64,000 bases of DNA, taken from positions 27,641 through 91,640 of the forward strand of contig NZ_NKTZ01000011.1 of NCBI RefSeq assembly GCF_003207855.1, given 5' to 3'. The position numbers were made by a program, and so were the translations under genes. Positions 18,378-27,114 of the stretch are shown piece by piece. Under the pieces are notes generated by a model that was not told the origin of the DNA, did not search any database, and worked only from the letters and a program-made list of their open reading frames with translations. The stretch is from Komagataeibacter rhaeticus (GTDB lineage: Bacteria > Pseudomonadota > Alphaproteobacteria > Acetobacterales > Acetobacteraceae). The stretch's first letter is position 1. Every line of letters begins with the position of its first letter.

Positions 18378-18815
18378 CTATTCTTCCGAGAATGCAAGCT
18401 TGCTTAGAATATGCAGTGCGGCGACCCGTTCACACATATCCAGCGGGGCCAATGTGCGTTCCGTGACCTCGATTGCACTGGGAATCGTATTTTCAACCAG
18501 CATGCGTCCTTCTGCCGTAAGCGAGACGATACGCTGTCTCCGGTCCTGACGGTCCTGAATGACGTCAAGCAGCCCCCGTTTGCGCAGGCGGGTCACGATG
18601 TCACGCAAGGTGGCATGATCGATTCCAGCCATGGCGCTGATCTGCACAAGTGGTGCGGCTTCCAGGCGGTGAATGGTGATCATGGTGGCGAACTGGGCCG
18701 ATGTCAGCCGGTCATCGGGAATTTCATGCTGGAAAATGGTTGTATGCCGTTGATAGGCGCGCCGGAGAAGATAGCCAATCTGCCTGTCCAGATCATAGTC
18801 CACAATATCGACCAT
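18378..18815 (-). CDS. nicR: MarR-family regulator of the nicotinate cluster
   Basis: 145 aa winged-helix protein. The MarR DNA-binding region is visible: ISAMAGIDHATLRDIVTRLRKRGLL (helix-turn-helix, about 60-85), then the wing with DRQDRRQRIVSLTAEGR. In Pseudomonas, NicR represses the nic operon and 6-hydroxynicotinate releases it; the same role is inferred here from its place directly upstream of nicC on the same strand. The start codon has GAAGTG upstream. Confidence 0.88.
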   Translation of the reverse strand: MVDIVDYDLDRQIGYLLRRAYQRHTTIFQHEIPDDRLTSAQFATMITIHRLEAAPLVQISAMAGIDHATLRDIVTRLRKRGLLDVIQDRQDRRQRIVSLTAEGRMLVENTIPSAIEVTERTLAPLDMCERVAALHILSKLAFSEE

Positions 18816-18849
18816 AGTGTTTCACTTCATAAAGTTATCCGATATTGCA

Positions 18850-18857
18850 TAGCGTAT
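18850..18857 (-). promoter_or_regulatory. TAGCGTAT motif upstream of nicR
   Basis: TAGCGTAT within GCATAGCGTATA, about 35-42 bases before the nicR ATG. It matches sites upstream of the TonB receptor operon (7715) and the flavin reductase (22429). An 8-base motif recurs by chance at roughly this rate in 64 kb, so its support is positional only. Confidence 0.25.
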
Positions 18858-19056
18858 AGAGCGCATCCGGTAATATCAGTTTTACGCCGGGTCCGGTCTG
18901 CCGGGGTGGTATCCCTGCCATTGTGCAGGGGCCGACCGGGGTGGAAGGTTACCGCCGTTGGAATAAGACGTGTCGGGCGGCCCTGTAAAGGCGTTTCTGG
19001 CATGTGATGCGCCGGGCGGGAAGAAAGTCATTTCCCTTATCTTAACGTCATCCGGA

Positions 19057-20433
19057 TCAATACCGCACTTTCTCCCATGGGAATGAGCGCACGGACACTA
19101 TGGAAAGCAGGGCAACCAGCGCAGGTACGAGCACAAAGCCGAAAGTAACGGGCAGTTCCCTATTGTACTGCATATGATGCAACGACAGAAGGGCCGTGAC
19201 CAGCAGGCCGCCCAGGGCCCAGGAAATGCGCGAACAGAAAGAATTCACGGCCAGTGCCGTGGCGGGACAGCTCAGGGTCCATGCACTGTCATCCAGGGAC
19301 TGGGCCAGGATTGTGTACATGACCGGCAGGACCAGGCCCTGGGCAAGGGCGGATATGAAAAATGTGCCATAGAGCAGCCAGTCACTGAAACCGACCATGC
19401 CGAAGACACAGTTGAACGTGGCAAATGTAACATATCCGAAATATAGCGTGTTTTTCCATCCCAGCTGCCGTGAGAGCAGCGGCGAAAGGCAGACACCAAG
19501 AAACTTGCCAAATCCAAGTAATGAAAGAAGGATTCCTGCAATATAAGGCGTTTTGTGAATTACATCCGTACAATAATATATACACAGTCCCAGGGAGACA
19601 GCCAGATTGATGTAGAACAGGGAAATGATGGATGTGGACACGATCCATTCCCTGTTGTTGCAGACCTGCATGACGACGGTCTTCATATCGGTATGCGCAA
19701 CCTGAAAGGGAACCCGTTCCCTGCATGACAGAATGGTCAGCATGCAGAAGACAAATCCCAGCATGCACATGATCGATACGCCTATGATATAGGAATTGCC
19801 CATACCGGCCATATTGCTCAGGCGGCCGCCAAACGACATGACGATGCCAAGAACCATTGTGGCCGACATGGCGCCTGCCATTCGCGCCGAGACAAGCAGA
19901 AGCCGTCTGCCGCGGTCATGTGTTATCGCATTGCCAAGAAGACTGTACGGAATGATGAAAAAAGACGAGGTAACTGAAACCGCGATATAGAACAGGCCGG
20001 CACTGAGCACGGCTATGAAATGGCCCGATGGTCCAGGCAGGAAGCACAGGAACAGGCAGACGACAAAGGGACCCAGGGCACAGGTCATGAACCGCTTTAA
20101 CGGCTGTGCCCTGGATAATGCACGGTCAACAATAATACCAACCAGTATGTCAATAAAAGCCTGCGTTATTCTGGCGGTAATCAGTATGACTGCTATGCTG
20201 CCCGAATCAAAGCGGGCCATGTTTTCATAAAAATGGATAAGATAGGACCCTGTCAGGCCAAATGCCGTATTGGGCAGGAAATCCCCCAGACCATACATGA
20301 GACATTCGGAGCGCGTAGGCGTGGTGTTCTTGTGTGTGGTAACCATCATGCGGCCATTCCCGTTCCGTACGCGCAGATAATCTGAAATAAAGGCGTTGGT
20401 GCCGGAACAGGTCCCTGCCAACGCCCATGTCAT
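19057..20433 (-). CDS. GPH/MFS-type transporter
   Basis: 458 aa with about 12 membrane helices. It resembles the MelB-type symporter at 3.8-5.2 kb (YGLGDFLPNTAFGLTGSYLIHFYEN; QAFIDILVGIIVDR) but lies in an operon with an FMN monooxygenase and flavin reductase, so its substrate may be what those enzymes oxidise. The ATG at 20433 directly follows the monooxygenase stop. The first 28 residues do not look like transporter sequence, and an ATG at 20349 (after GGGAATGG) would give a start closer to family members. Last gene of its operon. Confidence 0.82.
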   Translation of the reverse strand: MTWALAGTCSGTNAFISDYLRVRNGNGRMMVTTHKNTTPTRSECLMYGLGDFLPNTAFGLTGSYLIHFYENMARFDSGSIAVILITARITQAFIDILVGIIVDRALSRAQPLKRFMTCALGPFVVCLFLCFLPGPSGHFIAVLSAGLFYIAVSVTSSFFIIPYSLLGNAITHDRGRRLLLVSARMAGAMSATMVLGIVMSFGGRLSNMAGMGNSYIIGVSIMCMLGFVFCMLTILSCRERVPFQVAHTDMKTVVMQVCNNREWIVSTSIISLFYINLAVSLGLCIYYCTDVIHKTPYIAGILLSLLGFGKFLGVCLSPLLSRQLGWKNTLYFGYVTFATFNCVFGMVGFSDWLLYGTFFISALAQGLVLPVMYTILAQSLDDSAWTLSCPATALAVNSFCSRISWALGGLLVTALLSLHHMQYNRELPVTFGFVLVPALVALLSIVSVRSFPWEKVRY

Positions 20434-21753
20434 TCACCACCCCGGGCGGGTTCCCAGATTTTCTCTCAACGTCGTGCCTTCATAACGTGTCCGGAACAGG
20501 CCGCGCCTTTGCAGTTCCGGCACCACGCTGCGCGCAAAGGCTTCGTGGCTGCCGGGGAATGTGACAGGCGTCAGGACAAAGCCGTCGCAGCAGCCACTGA
20601 CAAAAAGATCCTCCAGGGCATCCGCAACCGTGGTGGGTGAGCCGACAATCTGCTTTGGCAGGTAGGCCGAGGGCTGTTTTGTATTGTCCATAAGCATGCC
20701 GCTGCGTGCCATCTGGCTGACTTCATTGATGGCGGCATGCATGCCCTGGTTTCCTGCCGGACCTTCCACCGGGCCGGTCGTGCTGCCAATCCTGCTGACA
20801 TCAATGCCCGAATTGGCTGAAAGGGTTGCCCGTGTCAGTTCATGGCGTGCCAGCTGATTCACGAACGCGGCCTTTTCGCGTGCGATACTGTCCGTCTCGC
20901 CTACTATGCAGGTGGCCTGCATTGCCACGGCGCAGTCCTCTGGTGCCCGTCCCCGGGCTACCATGGCGGCTTTCAGTGTGTCGTAATTCTTCCGGGCGAT
21001 ATCCTTGGCGGCCGGGATGGCGAAGATCAGCTCCGCCCATCTGGCCCCGAATTCAACCCCGCGCGGGGAAGATCCCGCCTGCATCAGTACGGGATGGTCC
21101 TGACTGCTGCGCGGGATCGAGAGTGGGCCGCGTGTCTTGATGAACCGGCCCCTGTAGTTTGCGTAATGCACCTTGTCAGGGTCGGCAAAGATGCCGTTTT
21201 CCTTGTCCATCTCGAACGGGTCGCGGTCCCAGCTGTTCCACAGCGCCATGCAGGCCTCCACGACCTCATCAGCCATGTCGTAGCGCTGGTTCTTGTCGGG
21301 GAGGACATCAATCCCGAAATTCTGGGCCTCGAGTGTCGTGGCCGATGTCACGATGTTCCATGCCACGCGCCCGCCGCTCAGCAGGTCAAGGGAGAGCAGG
21401 CTGCGGGCAATCTGGTAGGCGGGAAGGAGTGTGGTGGACAGCGTGGCGCCCAGCCCGAGATGGCGCGTCGTGGCCGCCATGATCGGCAGTACGGTCATCG
21501 GGTCGAGATAGCTGATCTGACCGCCATATTTGATATATGATTCGAAACTTCCGCCATGAACGTCATAAAGACCCTGAAGGTCGGCAAAGAAGCAGCCGTC
21601 AAAGCAGGCATCTTCCAGGGTCTGGGCAATGGACTGGTAGCGTGATGGCGAGAAGATATCCTGTACCGTTGCTTCTGGATGCCGCCATCCGCCCGGATGC
21701 AGGGATGTCGGGCCTGTTTTGAGATAGGCAAACAGGTGCATCTTCTTTTTCAT
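20434..21753 (-). CDS. FMN-dependent monooxygenase, NtaA/SnaA/DszA family
   Basis: 439 aa, bacterial-luciferase-like TIM barrel. Family features: MHLFAYLKTGPTSLHPGGWRHP at the N-terminus, ADLQGLYDVHGG, GLGATLSTTLLPAYQIARSLLSLDLLSGGRVAWNIVTS, and AGSSPRGVEFGARWAELIFA. Members use FMNH2 from a separate reductase to oxidise chelators, organosulphur compounds, alkyl or heterocyclic substrates. The partner reductase lies just upstream (31-base gap) and a transporter directly downstream, so this is a two-component oxygenase uptake-and-oxidation operon. The substrate cannot be told from sequence. Confidence 0.88.
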   Translation of the reverse strand: MKKKMHLFAYLKTGPTSLHPGGWRHPEATVQDIFSPSRYQSIAQTLEDACFDGCFFADLQGLYDVHGGSFESYIKYGGQISYLDPMTVLPIMAATTRHLGLGATLSTTLLPAYQIARSLLSLDLLSGGRVAWNIVTSATTLEAQNFGIDVLPDKNQRYDMADEVVEACMALWNSWDRDPFEMDKENGIFADPDKVHYANYRGRFIKTRGPLSIPRSSQDHPVLMQAGSSPRGVEFGARWAELIFAIPAAKDIARKNYDTLKAAMVARGRAPEDCAVAMQATCIVGETDSIAREKAAFVNQLARHELTRATLSANSGIDVSRIGSTTGPVEGPAGNQGMHAAINEVSQMARSGMLMDNTKQPSAYLPKQIVGSPTTVADALEDLFVSGCCDGFVLTPVTFPGSHEAFARSVVPELQRRGLFRTRYEGTTLRENLGTRPGW

Positions 21754-21784
21754 GTCGATGTATCCTTGCGGTGCGGTATATATT

Positions 21785-22267
21785 TCATGTCTGTGGCTGA
21801 TTATTTACATAACCCCGTGAGAAATATATCAGGGGCTGTGCGGGGGCATCATGCAGGTCAATTTCATTGACGGTGCAGAACATGACCGTATGACTGCCGG
21901 ATTCAACGGATGAGGCAATGGAACACTGAAGGGTCGCAAGGCTCCCTTCCAGTGCGGGGCAGCGCCCTGTACTGAACGTCCATATGCCGTTGCGGAATTT
22001 TTCTTCATGCCTGATGGGGCTTGCAAAGCAGTCCGAAATGGGCCTGTGCGTCTGTGCCAGTATGTTTATGGACAGGACCCCGTTGCCGAGGATGGCAGGC
22101 AGCGACATGCTGTTCCTGTTCAGGCAGAGGAGTACCGTCCCGGGTGAATCCGTGACTGACGTAACGGATGTAAGGGTGGCGCCTGCGCGGCCTGCCACGC
22201 CATCTGTCGCGACAATGCACACGCCGGAGGCCAGCCGTGACATTGCTTCCCTGAATGATTTGTCCAT
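21785..22267 (-). CDS. Flavin reductase (NtaB/HpaC-like)
   Basis: 160 aa from the ATG at 22267; AGGGA lies about 10 bases before it. Flavin-reductase domain with FREAMSRLASGVCIVATDG at the N-terminus, TSVTSVTDSPGTVLLCLNRNS and GSHTVMFCTVNEIDL. It supplies reduced FMN to the adjacent monooxygenase. A longer frame to 22420 would put the GTATGCACT motif inside the gene and adds residues unlike the family, so it is rejected. Confidence 0.85.
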   Translation of the reverse strand: MDKSFREAMSRLASGVCIVATDGVAGRAGATLTSVTSVTDSPGTVLLCLNRNSMSLPAILGNGVLSINILAQTHRPISDCFASPIRHEEKFRNGIWTFSTGRCPALEGSLATLQCSIASSVESGSHTVMFCTVNEIDLHDAPAQPLIYFSRGYVNNQPQT

Positions 22268-22294
22268 TATGGACAGTTCCCTGTCATTTATAAT

Positions 22295-22310
22295 GTATGC
22301 ACTATTTCTG
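22295..22310 (-). promoter_or_regulatory. GTATGCACTATTTCTG motif upstream of the flavin reductase operon
   Basis: Fourteen of 16 positions match GTATACACTATTTGTG at 18263-18278 in the nicC operator region. It lies 28-43 bases before the flavin reductase start, a usual operator/promoter position. A second copy of the core GTATGCACT is at 22433-22441, joined to TAGCGTAT (22429-22436). A shared regulator with the nic operon is inferred. Confidence 0.4.
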
Positions 22311-22700
22311 GTTGCTGTTTCACGTGTATTCCAGCCTTGTTTCATAGCTGAATTATGTTTCTTGTCCGGAATCGATTTAAGATTCAGGGGTTGATGAGCC
22401 GGTTTTTCCTGAATATCCACATCATATGTAGCGTATGCACTGAATTACGAAATCGCAACAAAAATAATCATCCGGTGCCGGCTTACAGTATCGTGTGGCG
22501 CGCAGACCACGGGCAGGCATGCCGCCATGCAGCCGGAAGGGACGATGCACGGGGCGGGTCTGGCACCCGGCAGGGCGCAGTTCGGCACATGAAGTTGCGG
22601 ACCACGCGCCCACGGCCATGATGGCACCATGCGGCGCACGACGTGACGAACGGGTCGGGATGCCTATGGCGCGGCCCGCGTGGGGCAGGGACCGGACATG
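22311..22700. other. Intergenic region upstream of the flavin reductase operon
   Basis: About 390 bases. The left 150 bases are AT-rich and hold the leader and the motif copies at 22429-22441; the rest is GC-rich 3' flank of the exported protein gene. Overlapping short frames on both strands lack ribosome sites and family features. I see no further gene. Confidence 0.55.
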
Positions 22701-22729
22701 AAAAAACCCCGCCAGCAGTACTGGCGGGG
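22701..22729 (-). terminator. Rho-independent terminator
   Basis: Nine-base arms CCCCGCCAG (22707-22715) and CTGGCGGGG (22721-22729) with a 5-base loop, followed on the minus strand by six U (22701-22706). It sits 30 bases past the stop of the minus-strand exported protein gene. Confidence 0.92.
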
Positions 22730-22759
22730 CGTTTTCAGGCCGATGGGATGGCAGGCCGG

Positions 22760-23209
22760 TCAGAGCATGGACTTCGCCCGTGCCTCGACCTTCGCACAGG
22801 CCTGCCTGCGGATGTCGGTCGATGCATCTTCCAGCGAGATGGGCTGCTTGCCGCCCACCTTCAGCAGGCCGGTGGAGCCATCGGCATAGGACATGTTGCC
22901 CTTCTGGTTGGAGGGCACGTCATTCGTCTTCTTGTTGAATGCCGCGAGTATCGGCCATGCCTCGGATGCGGTCAGGTAGTTGGACTGGATGCAGTAGTTC
23001 ATGATCCCGCCCAGATCGGCCGGCTTGGCAGAGGCCACGGCGGAATAGACCGTCTCGGCCGAAAGGGAGCCGGGGGCGATCTGCTCGACCTGATTGGCAA
23101 CGCCGGCACCCGTGGGCGGCGAAATCTCGGCGGCATGGGCCGCAAGCGGTGCTGTTGCCAGCAGGGTTGCAACGGCACCGGCGGACAGGACGCGACTGAA
23201 CGACACCAT
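22760..23209 (-). CDS. DUF2501-type exported protein
   Basis: 149 aa from the ATG at 23209 (AAGGAAG 7 bases upstream). A Sec signal peptide (VLSAGAVATLLATAPLAAHAAE) precedes a small mature domain with MNYCIQSNYLTASEA and a C-terminal IRRQACAKVEARAKSML containing two conserved cysteines. This pattern matches the DUF2501 (E. coli YjjA-like) family, whose function is unknown. Monocistronic, with its own terminator. The family assignment is from motif memory. Confidence 0.75.
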   Translation of the reverse strand: MVSFSRVLSAGAVATLLATAPLAAHAAEISPPTGAGVANQVEQIAPGSLSAETVYSAVASAKPADLGGIMNYCIQSNYLTASEAWPILAAFNKKTNDVPSNQKGNMSYADGSTGLLKVGGKQPISLEDASTDIRRQACAKVEARAKSML

Positions 23210-23590
23210 ATTCATTCTTCCTTGCATTGTTCATCCAGAGGCGGGCCGTACCCACCCCTTTTGTGAATCTATGTGTCAAACATAGCCACGATGCCCCGGC
23301 TCTGTACCCCTGTGTCTGATATGACAGGCATTCGGCTTTTCGATATATCCCGTCGGCTTTCGTCGGGTGCGGATGGTCATGAGGCCCTGTTATCAGCGGG
23401 TAGCGCCGGTTTCGGGCCAGCCGGCCCGGCACGGCGGGCAGGGCGTTCCGGTACGTCAAGAAGTCGTGAGATGCACCGGGCACCCCGCTGCGGGCCGCCT
23501 GTGTGGCGATGGTGCGCAATGATGATTGAGTCCGGCCCCACTTCGTGGGAATGCTGGGACTTCACCCCCAACCCACTGCACGGGATTGAC
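23210..23590. other. Divergent intergenic region
   Basis: About 380 bases between the DUF2501-type gene and the ABC exporter. An open frame continues upstream of the exporter through this stretch, but the translation is rich in Arg, Gly and Pro and unlike the family, so I treat it as leader. It should hold both promoters; no clear site was recognised. Confidence 0.5.
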
Positions 23591-25366
23591 ATGCAGCATC
23601 TGCGCCTTCTTCTGAAAGACGTCTGGTACCTTACCCGCCCCTATTTCGTGTCCGAGGACAGGAAATGGGCCTGGGGGCTGCTGGCCGCCGTACTGGTCCT
23701 GACCTTTTCCATGGTGGGACTGGACCTGCTCCAGTCCTTTTCGCGCAATGTATATTATACCGCCCTGCAGCAGCATGATGCGACCACCTTCCTGCGCGGG
23801 CTGTTCTGGTATGTACATAATGACGAAGGGTTCGTGCTGGGCTTCTTTGTCATTACCATTCCGGCCGTCATGTGCTCCATCTACGCAACCTACCTGCAGC
23901 AGCTGCTGGGCCTGCGCTGGCGGCGGTGGCTGACCGCGCGCATGACCCGGCAGTGGATGGAAAACCAGACCTTCTTCCGCATCGCCATCACCACGTCGGG
24001 CATGGAAGCCGGGACCGACAACCCCGACCAGCGCATACAGGAGGACCTGAACAGTTTCGTAACCGATACGCTGACGCAGTTCATCAACCTCATTACCAAC
24101 ATCGTGACCCTGTTCAGCTATATCGGGCTGCTGTGGGCGCTGTCCGGCCCGCTGGAGGTGATGGGCATTTCGATACCGGGCTATTTCTTCTGGGCGGCGC
24201 TGATCTATTCCGTCGTGGCGACGTGGGTCACGCACCTTGCGGGGCGCAGGCTGGCGGGGCTGCAGTTCTTCCAGCAGCGCGCCGAGGCCGATTTCCGCTA
24301 CAGCCTTGTTCATGTCCGCAACAATGCCGAAGGCATCGCGCTGTACCGTGGCGAGGGTGAGGAGCAGGCCGGACTGGACCGTTCTTTTTCGGTTGTCTAC
24401 CACAATTTTCTCTCCATCATGCGGCGGACCAAGTGGCTGGGGCTGCTGACCACGGGGCTGGAGGTGGTTTCGGGCAACTTTGCCCTGCTGATCGGCTCCA
24501 TCCGCTATTTTGCGGGCAAGATGAGCTTCGGCACCCTCATGCAGCTGGTCATGGCGTTCTCGCGCGTGCAGGGGGCGCTGAGCTGGCTGTCCACTTCCTA
24601 TGCGTCGCTGACCACATGGCATGCGGAGGTGGCGCGTCTGGCCACCTTCCAGCGTGTGATGGACCGTGCGCGCGCCATGCGTGATGAAGTGAAGGTACTG
24701 CCTGCCCCCGCCGGGGCCGACATGGTGGCAGACGGGCTGGATGTGTTCCGTCCCGATGGCACGCCGTTGCTGCGCGGTGTGAACCTGACCCTGCCGCATG
24801 GGCAGATGACGGTGGTGACCGGGCCTTCGGGCACCGGCAAGTCCACCCTGTTCCGCGTGCTGGCGGGAATCTGGCCCTTTGCCACGGGCAGCATCACCAT
24901 GCCCGACGCGCCGATGATGTTTATCCCCCAGCGCCCCTACGTGCCCACCGGTACGCTGCATCGCGCCGTAACCTACCCGGAGGGCGTGGACGCCTACCCG
25001 GCGGCAGATGTGGCCCGGGCGCTGCGGCAGGTCGGGCTGGAGGCGCTGGTGCCGCGCATGGAGAACGAGGAACCATGGGGGCAGATCCTCTCGCCGGGTG
25101 AACTCCAGCGCCTGGCCTTTGCACGCATCCTGCTGGCGCGACCGGGCTGGGTCTTTCTGGACGAATCCACATCCAGTCTCGATGCGGCGTCGGAGTCGGC
25201 CCTTTACACCCTGCTGCGGCAGGACTGCCCGGGCATGACGGTGGTCTCGATCACGCACCGGCAGTCGGTGGTGGACATGCATGCCGGGCGCATTGACCTG
25301 ACCCCCTTTGCCGTGGCCGCCCCGGACGGGGCGGCGGTCAGTGCGGACGCATTGCCGCAAGCATGA
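23591..25366 (+). CDS. SbmA/YddA-type ABC transporter (fused permease and ATPase)
   Basis: 591 aa. The N-terminal ABC_membrane_2-type domain (about 1-330) has six helices and the family segments LDLLQSFSRNVYYTALQQHD and MTRQWMENQTFFRI. The C-terminal ATPase has Walker A GPSGTGKST, signature LSPGELQRLAFARIL, Walker B WVFLDES and the H-loop VVSITHR. Bacterial members (YddA, Rv1819c-like) move peptides, cobalamin or unknown substrates. The start is uncertain: the ATG at 23591 has only a weak ribosome site, and in-frame Met codons lie about 23 codons upstream. Its 3' end overlaps the convergent znuA by 29 bases. Confidence 0.85.
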   Translation: MQHLRLLLKDVWYLTRPYFVSEDRKWAWGLLAAVLVLTFSMVGLDLLQSFSRNVYYTALQQHDATTFLRGLFWYVHNDEGFVLGFFVITIPAVMCSIYATYLQQLLGLRWRRWLTARMTRQWMENQTFFRIAITTSGMEAGTDNPDQRIQEDLNSFVTDTLTQFINLITNIVTLFSYIGLLWALSGPLEVMGISIPGYFFWAALIYSVVATWVTHLAGRRLAGLQFFQQRAEADFRYSLVHVRNNAEGIALYRGEGEEQAGLDRSFSVVYHNFLSIMRRTKWLGLLTTGLEVVSGNFALLIGSIRYFAGKMSFGTLMQLVMAFSRVQGALSWLSTSYASLTTWHAEVARLATFQRVMDRARAMRDEVKVLPAPAGADMVADGLDVFRPDGTPLLRGVNLTLPHGQMTVVTGPSGTGKSTLFRVLAGIWPFATGSITMPDAPMMFIPQRPYVPTGTLHRAVTYPEGVDAYPAADVARALRQVGLEALVPRMENEEPWGQILSPGELQRLAFARILLARPGWVFLDESTSSLDAASESALYTLLRQDCPGMTVVSITHRQSVVDMHAGRIDLTPFAVAAPDGAAVSADALPQA

Positions 25367-26237
25367 GATCGGTGTTGTGGCGCATCATCGTGATGTAGTC
25401 CGGTGCGGGGCCGGTGGGGGGGGACAGCGCTTCGGCATACAGTTCGCCTCCCGGTGCCGCCCCGGTCGCATGCGCCACCTGCCGGACCATGCGGGGATCG
25501 GTCGCGTTTTCCATGAAATAGGTGGTGACACCATTGGCACGGATCTGTGTGATCAGGCTGGCCATGTCGCCGGCCGAGGCTTCCGTCTCGGTTGAAAGCC
25601 CCTGCGGGGCCAGGAACGTGACCCCGTAGGCGCGGCCAAAATAACCAAAGGCGTCATGGCTGGTCAGGATGCGCCGCCGGCTGGCGGGGATGGCGCTGAT
25701 GCGCGCGCGGATATCGCGGTCAAGTGCCTCAAGCTGGCTGACATAGGCCGCAGCCGACGTGCGGAAGCTGTCCGCGTCCGCCGGGTCGATGGCGATCAGG
25801 GCGTCACGGATGTTGTCGGCCCATACGATCACGTTGGTCACGTTGTTCCATACATGCGGGTCCGCTTCTTCCTGCCGGTTGCCCGGCGGGGTATAGAGGC
25901 TGATCCCGTCTGATACGATGACAGGCGTGCCCCGGTAGCCTGCCGCATGCGCCAGGCGGCCAAACCAGCTTTCCAGCCCCTCGCCACTCATGAACACGAT
26001 ATCCGCCTGCCGCAGCACGCGCGCGTCATTGGGGGCGGGTTCGAATTCATGCGGGTCGCCATCGGGTGGCACCAGCGAGGTCACGCTTACATGCGTCCCC
26101 CCCACATGCGCCACGACATCGGCCAGGACGGTAAAGCTGGCCACCGCGCGCACCACATGCGGCGGGGGGGCGGCGTGCGCGGGCAGGATGGACAGGACAC
26201 CCCAAACACCCAGCAGACAGGACAGGTGGCGCAGCAT
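25338..26237 (-). CDS. znuA: Zinc ABC transporter, periplasmic binding protein
   Basis: 299 aa from the ATG at 26237 (AAGGA about 10 bases upstream), with signal peptide LLGVWGVLSILPAHAAP. Cluster A-I solute-binding protein: metal-ligand contexts DGDPHEFEP, EADPHVWNN, STETEAS and FMENATDP are visible. There is no histidine-rich loop, so by itself it could bind Mn or Zn; the Zur-type box upstream of the operon argues for zinc. It follows the permease gene after 13 bases. Confidence 0.87.
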   Translation of the reverse strand: MLRHLSCLLGVWGVLSILPAHAAPPPHVVRAVASFTVLADVVAHVGGTHVSVTSLVPPDGDPHEFEPAPNDARVLRQADIVFMSGEGLESWFGRLAHAAGYRGTPVIVSDGISLYTPPGNRQEEADPHVWNNVTNVIVWADNIRDALIAIDPADADSFRTSAAAYVSQLEALDRDIRARISAIPASRRRILTSHDAFGYFGRAYGVTFLAPQGLSTETEASAGDMASLITQIRANGVTTYFMENATDPRMVRQVAHATGAAPGGELYAEALSPPTGPAPDYITMMRHNTDLMLAAMRPH

Positions 26238-26250
26238 GGTCGGATTTTCC

Positions 26251-27114
26251 TTAAAGGGACAGGCTGTTCCCGGCCCGGATACCGGCGGGAGAGGCAAGCA
26301 GGGAGAGGATATACAGCACACTGCATGTCAGGATGATCGACGGCCCCGCCGCCAGATGGCAATGGTAGGAAACCAGCAGCCCCACCAGTCCCGCCCCCAT
26401 GCCCACAAGCGCGGACAGTGCCATCATGGGCAGCAGGCGGCGTGTCCACAGCCGCGCGGTGGCGGCGGGCACCATCATCATGCCAACCGACATGAGCGTG
26501 CCCAGCGCCTCGAATCCCGCCACCAGATTGATGACCACCAGAAACAGGAACACCATGTGGTACAGCCCGCCGCGTGCGCCACTCATGCGCATGAAGCCGG
26601 GATCGACGCATTCCATCACCAGTGGCCGCCAGATCACGGCCAGCAGGCCCAGGCTGAGCGTGGTGATGCCTCCCATCAGGTACAGTGCCGGGCCATCAAT
26701 GGCCAGGATGGTGCCGAACAGCACATGCAAAAGGTCGATGTTCGACCCCCGTGCCGAGACGATCAGTACCCCCAGCGCCAGTGAGGTCAGGTAGAAGCTG
26801 GCAAAGCTGGCGTCCTCCGCCAGATGGGTGCGCCTGCTGACCAGTCCCGCCAGCAGCGCCACCCCCAGCCCCGCCCCGATGCCACCCAGCCCCATGGCGG
26901 TCAGCGACAGGCCACCGGCCAGCAGGAAGCCGATCGCGGCGCCGGGCAGGATGGCATGGCTCATCGCATCGCCGATCAGGCTCATGCGGCGCAGCTGCAG
27001 CATCACGCCAACCGGCCCCGCCCCCATGCCCAGGGTCACGCAGGCCACAAGGGCCCGGCGCATGAAGCCGAAATCGGCGAACGGGCCCCACAGGACTGAA
27101 AACAGGCCGCTCAT
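26251..27114 (-). CDS. znuB: Zinc ABC transporter, permease
   Basis: 287 aa with about eight hydrophobic helices, ABC-3 family. Typical segments: RRMSLIGDAMSHAILPGAAIGFL near residue 45 and a run GFEALGTLMSVGMMMVPAATARLW. It forms the membrane channel for the ZnuC ATPase. It overlaps znuC by 4 bases (ATGA). Confidence 0.9.
   Translation of the reverse strand: MSGLFSVLWGPFADFGFMRRALVACVTLGMGAGPVGVMLQLRRMSLIGDAMSHAILPGAAIGFLLAGGLSLTAMGLGGIGAGLGVALLAGLVSRRTHLAEDASFASFYLTSLALGVLIVSARGSNIDLLHVLFGTILAIDGPALYLMGGITTLSLGLLAVIWRPLVMECVDPGFMRMSGARGGLYHMVFLFLVVINLVAGFEALGTLMSVGMMMVPAATARLWTRRLLPMMALSALVGMGAGLVGLLVSYHCHLAAGPSIILTCSVLYILSLLASPAGIRAGNSLSL

Noticed and set aside
22422..22639. Small minus-strand frames between the DUF2501-type gene and the flavin reductase operon
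   Set aside because: They overlap each other in different frames, are Cys/Pro/Arg-rich and have no ribosome sites.
23456..25360. Long minus-strand frame (over 600 codons) opposite the ABC exporter
   Set aside because: The translation is rich in His, Gln, Arg and Gly with no domain; the plus strand encodes a clear ABC protein.
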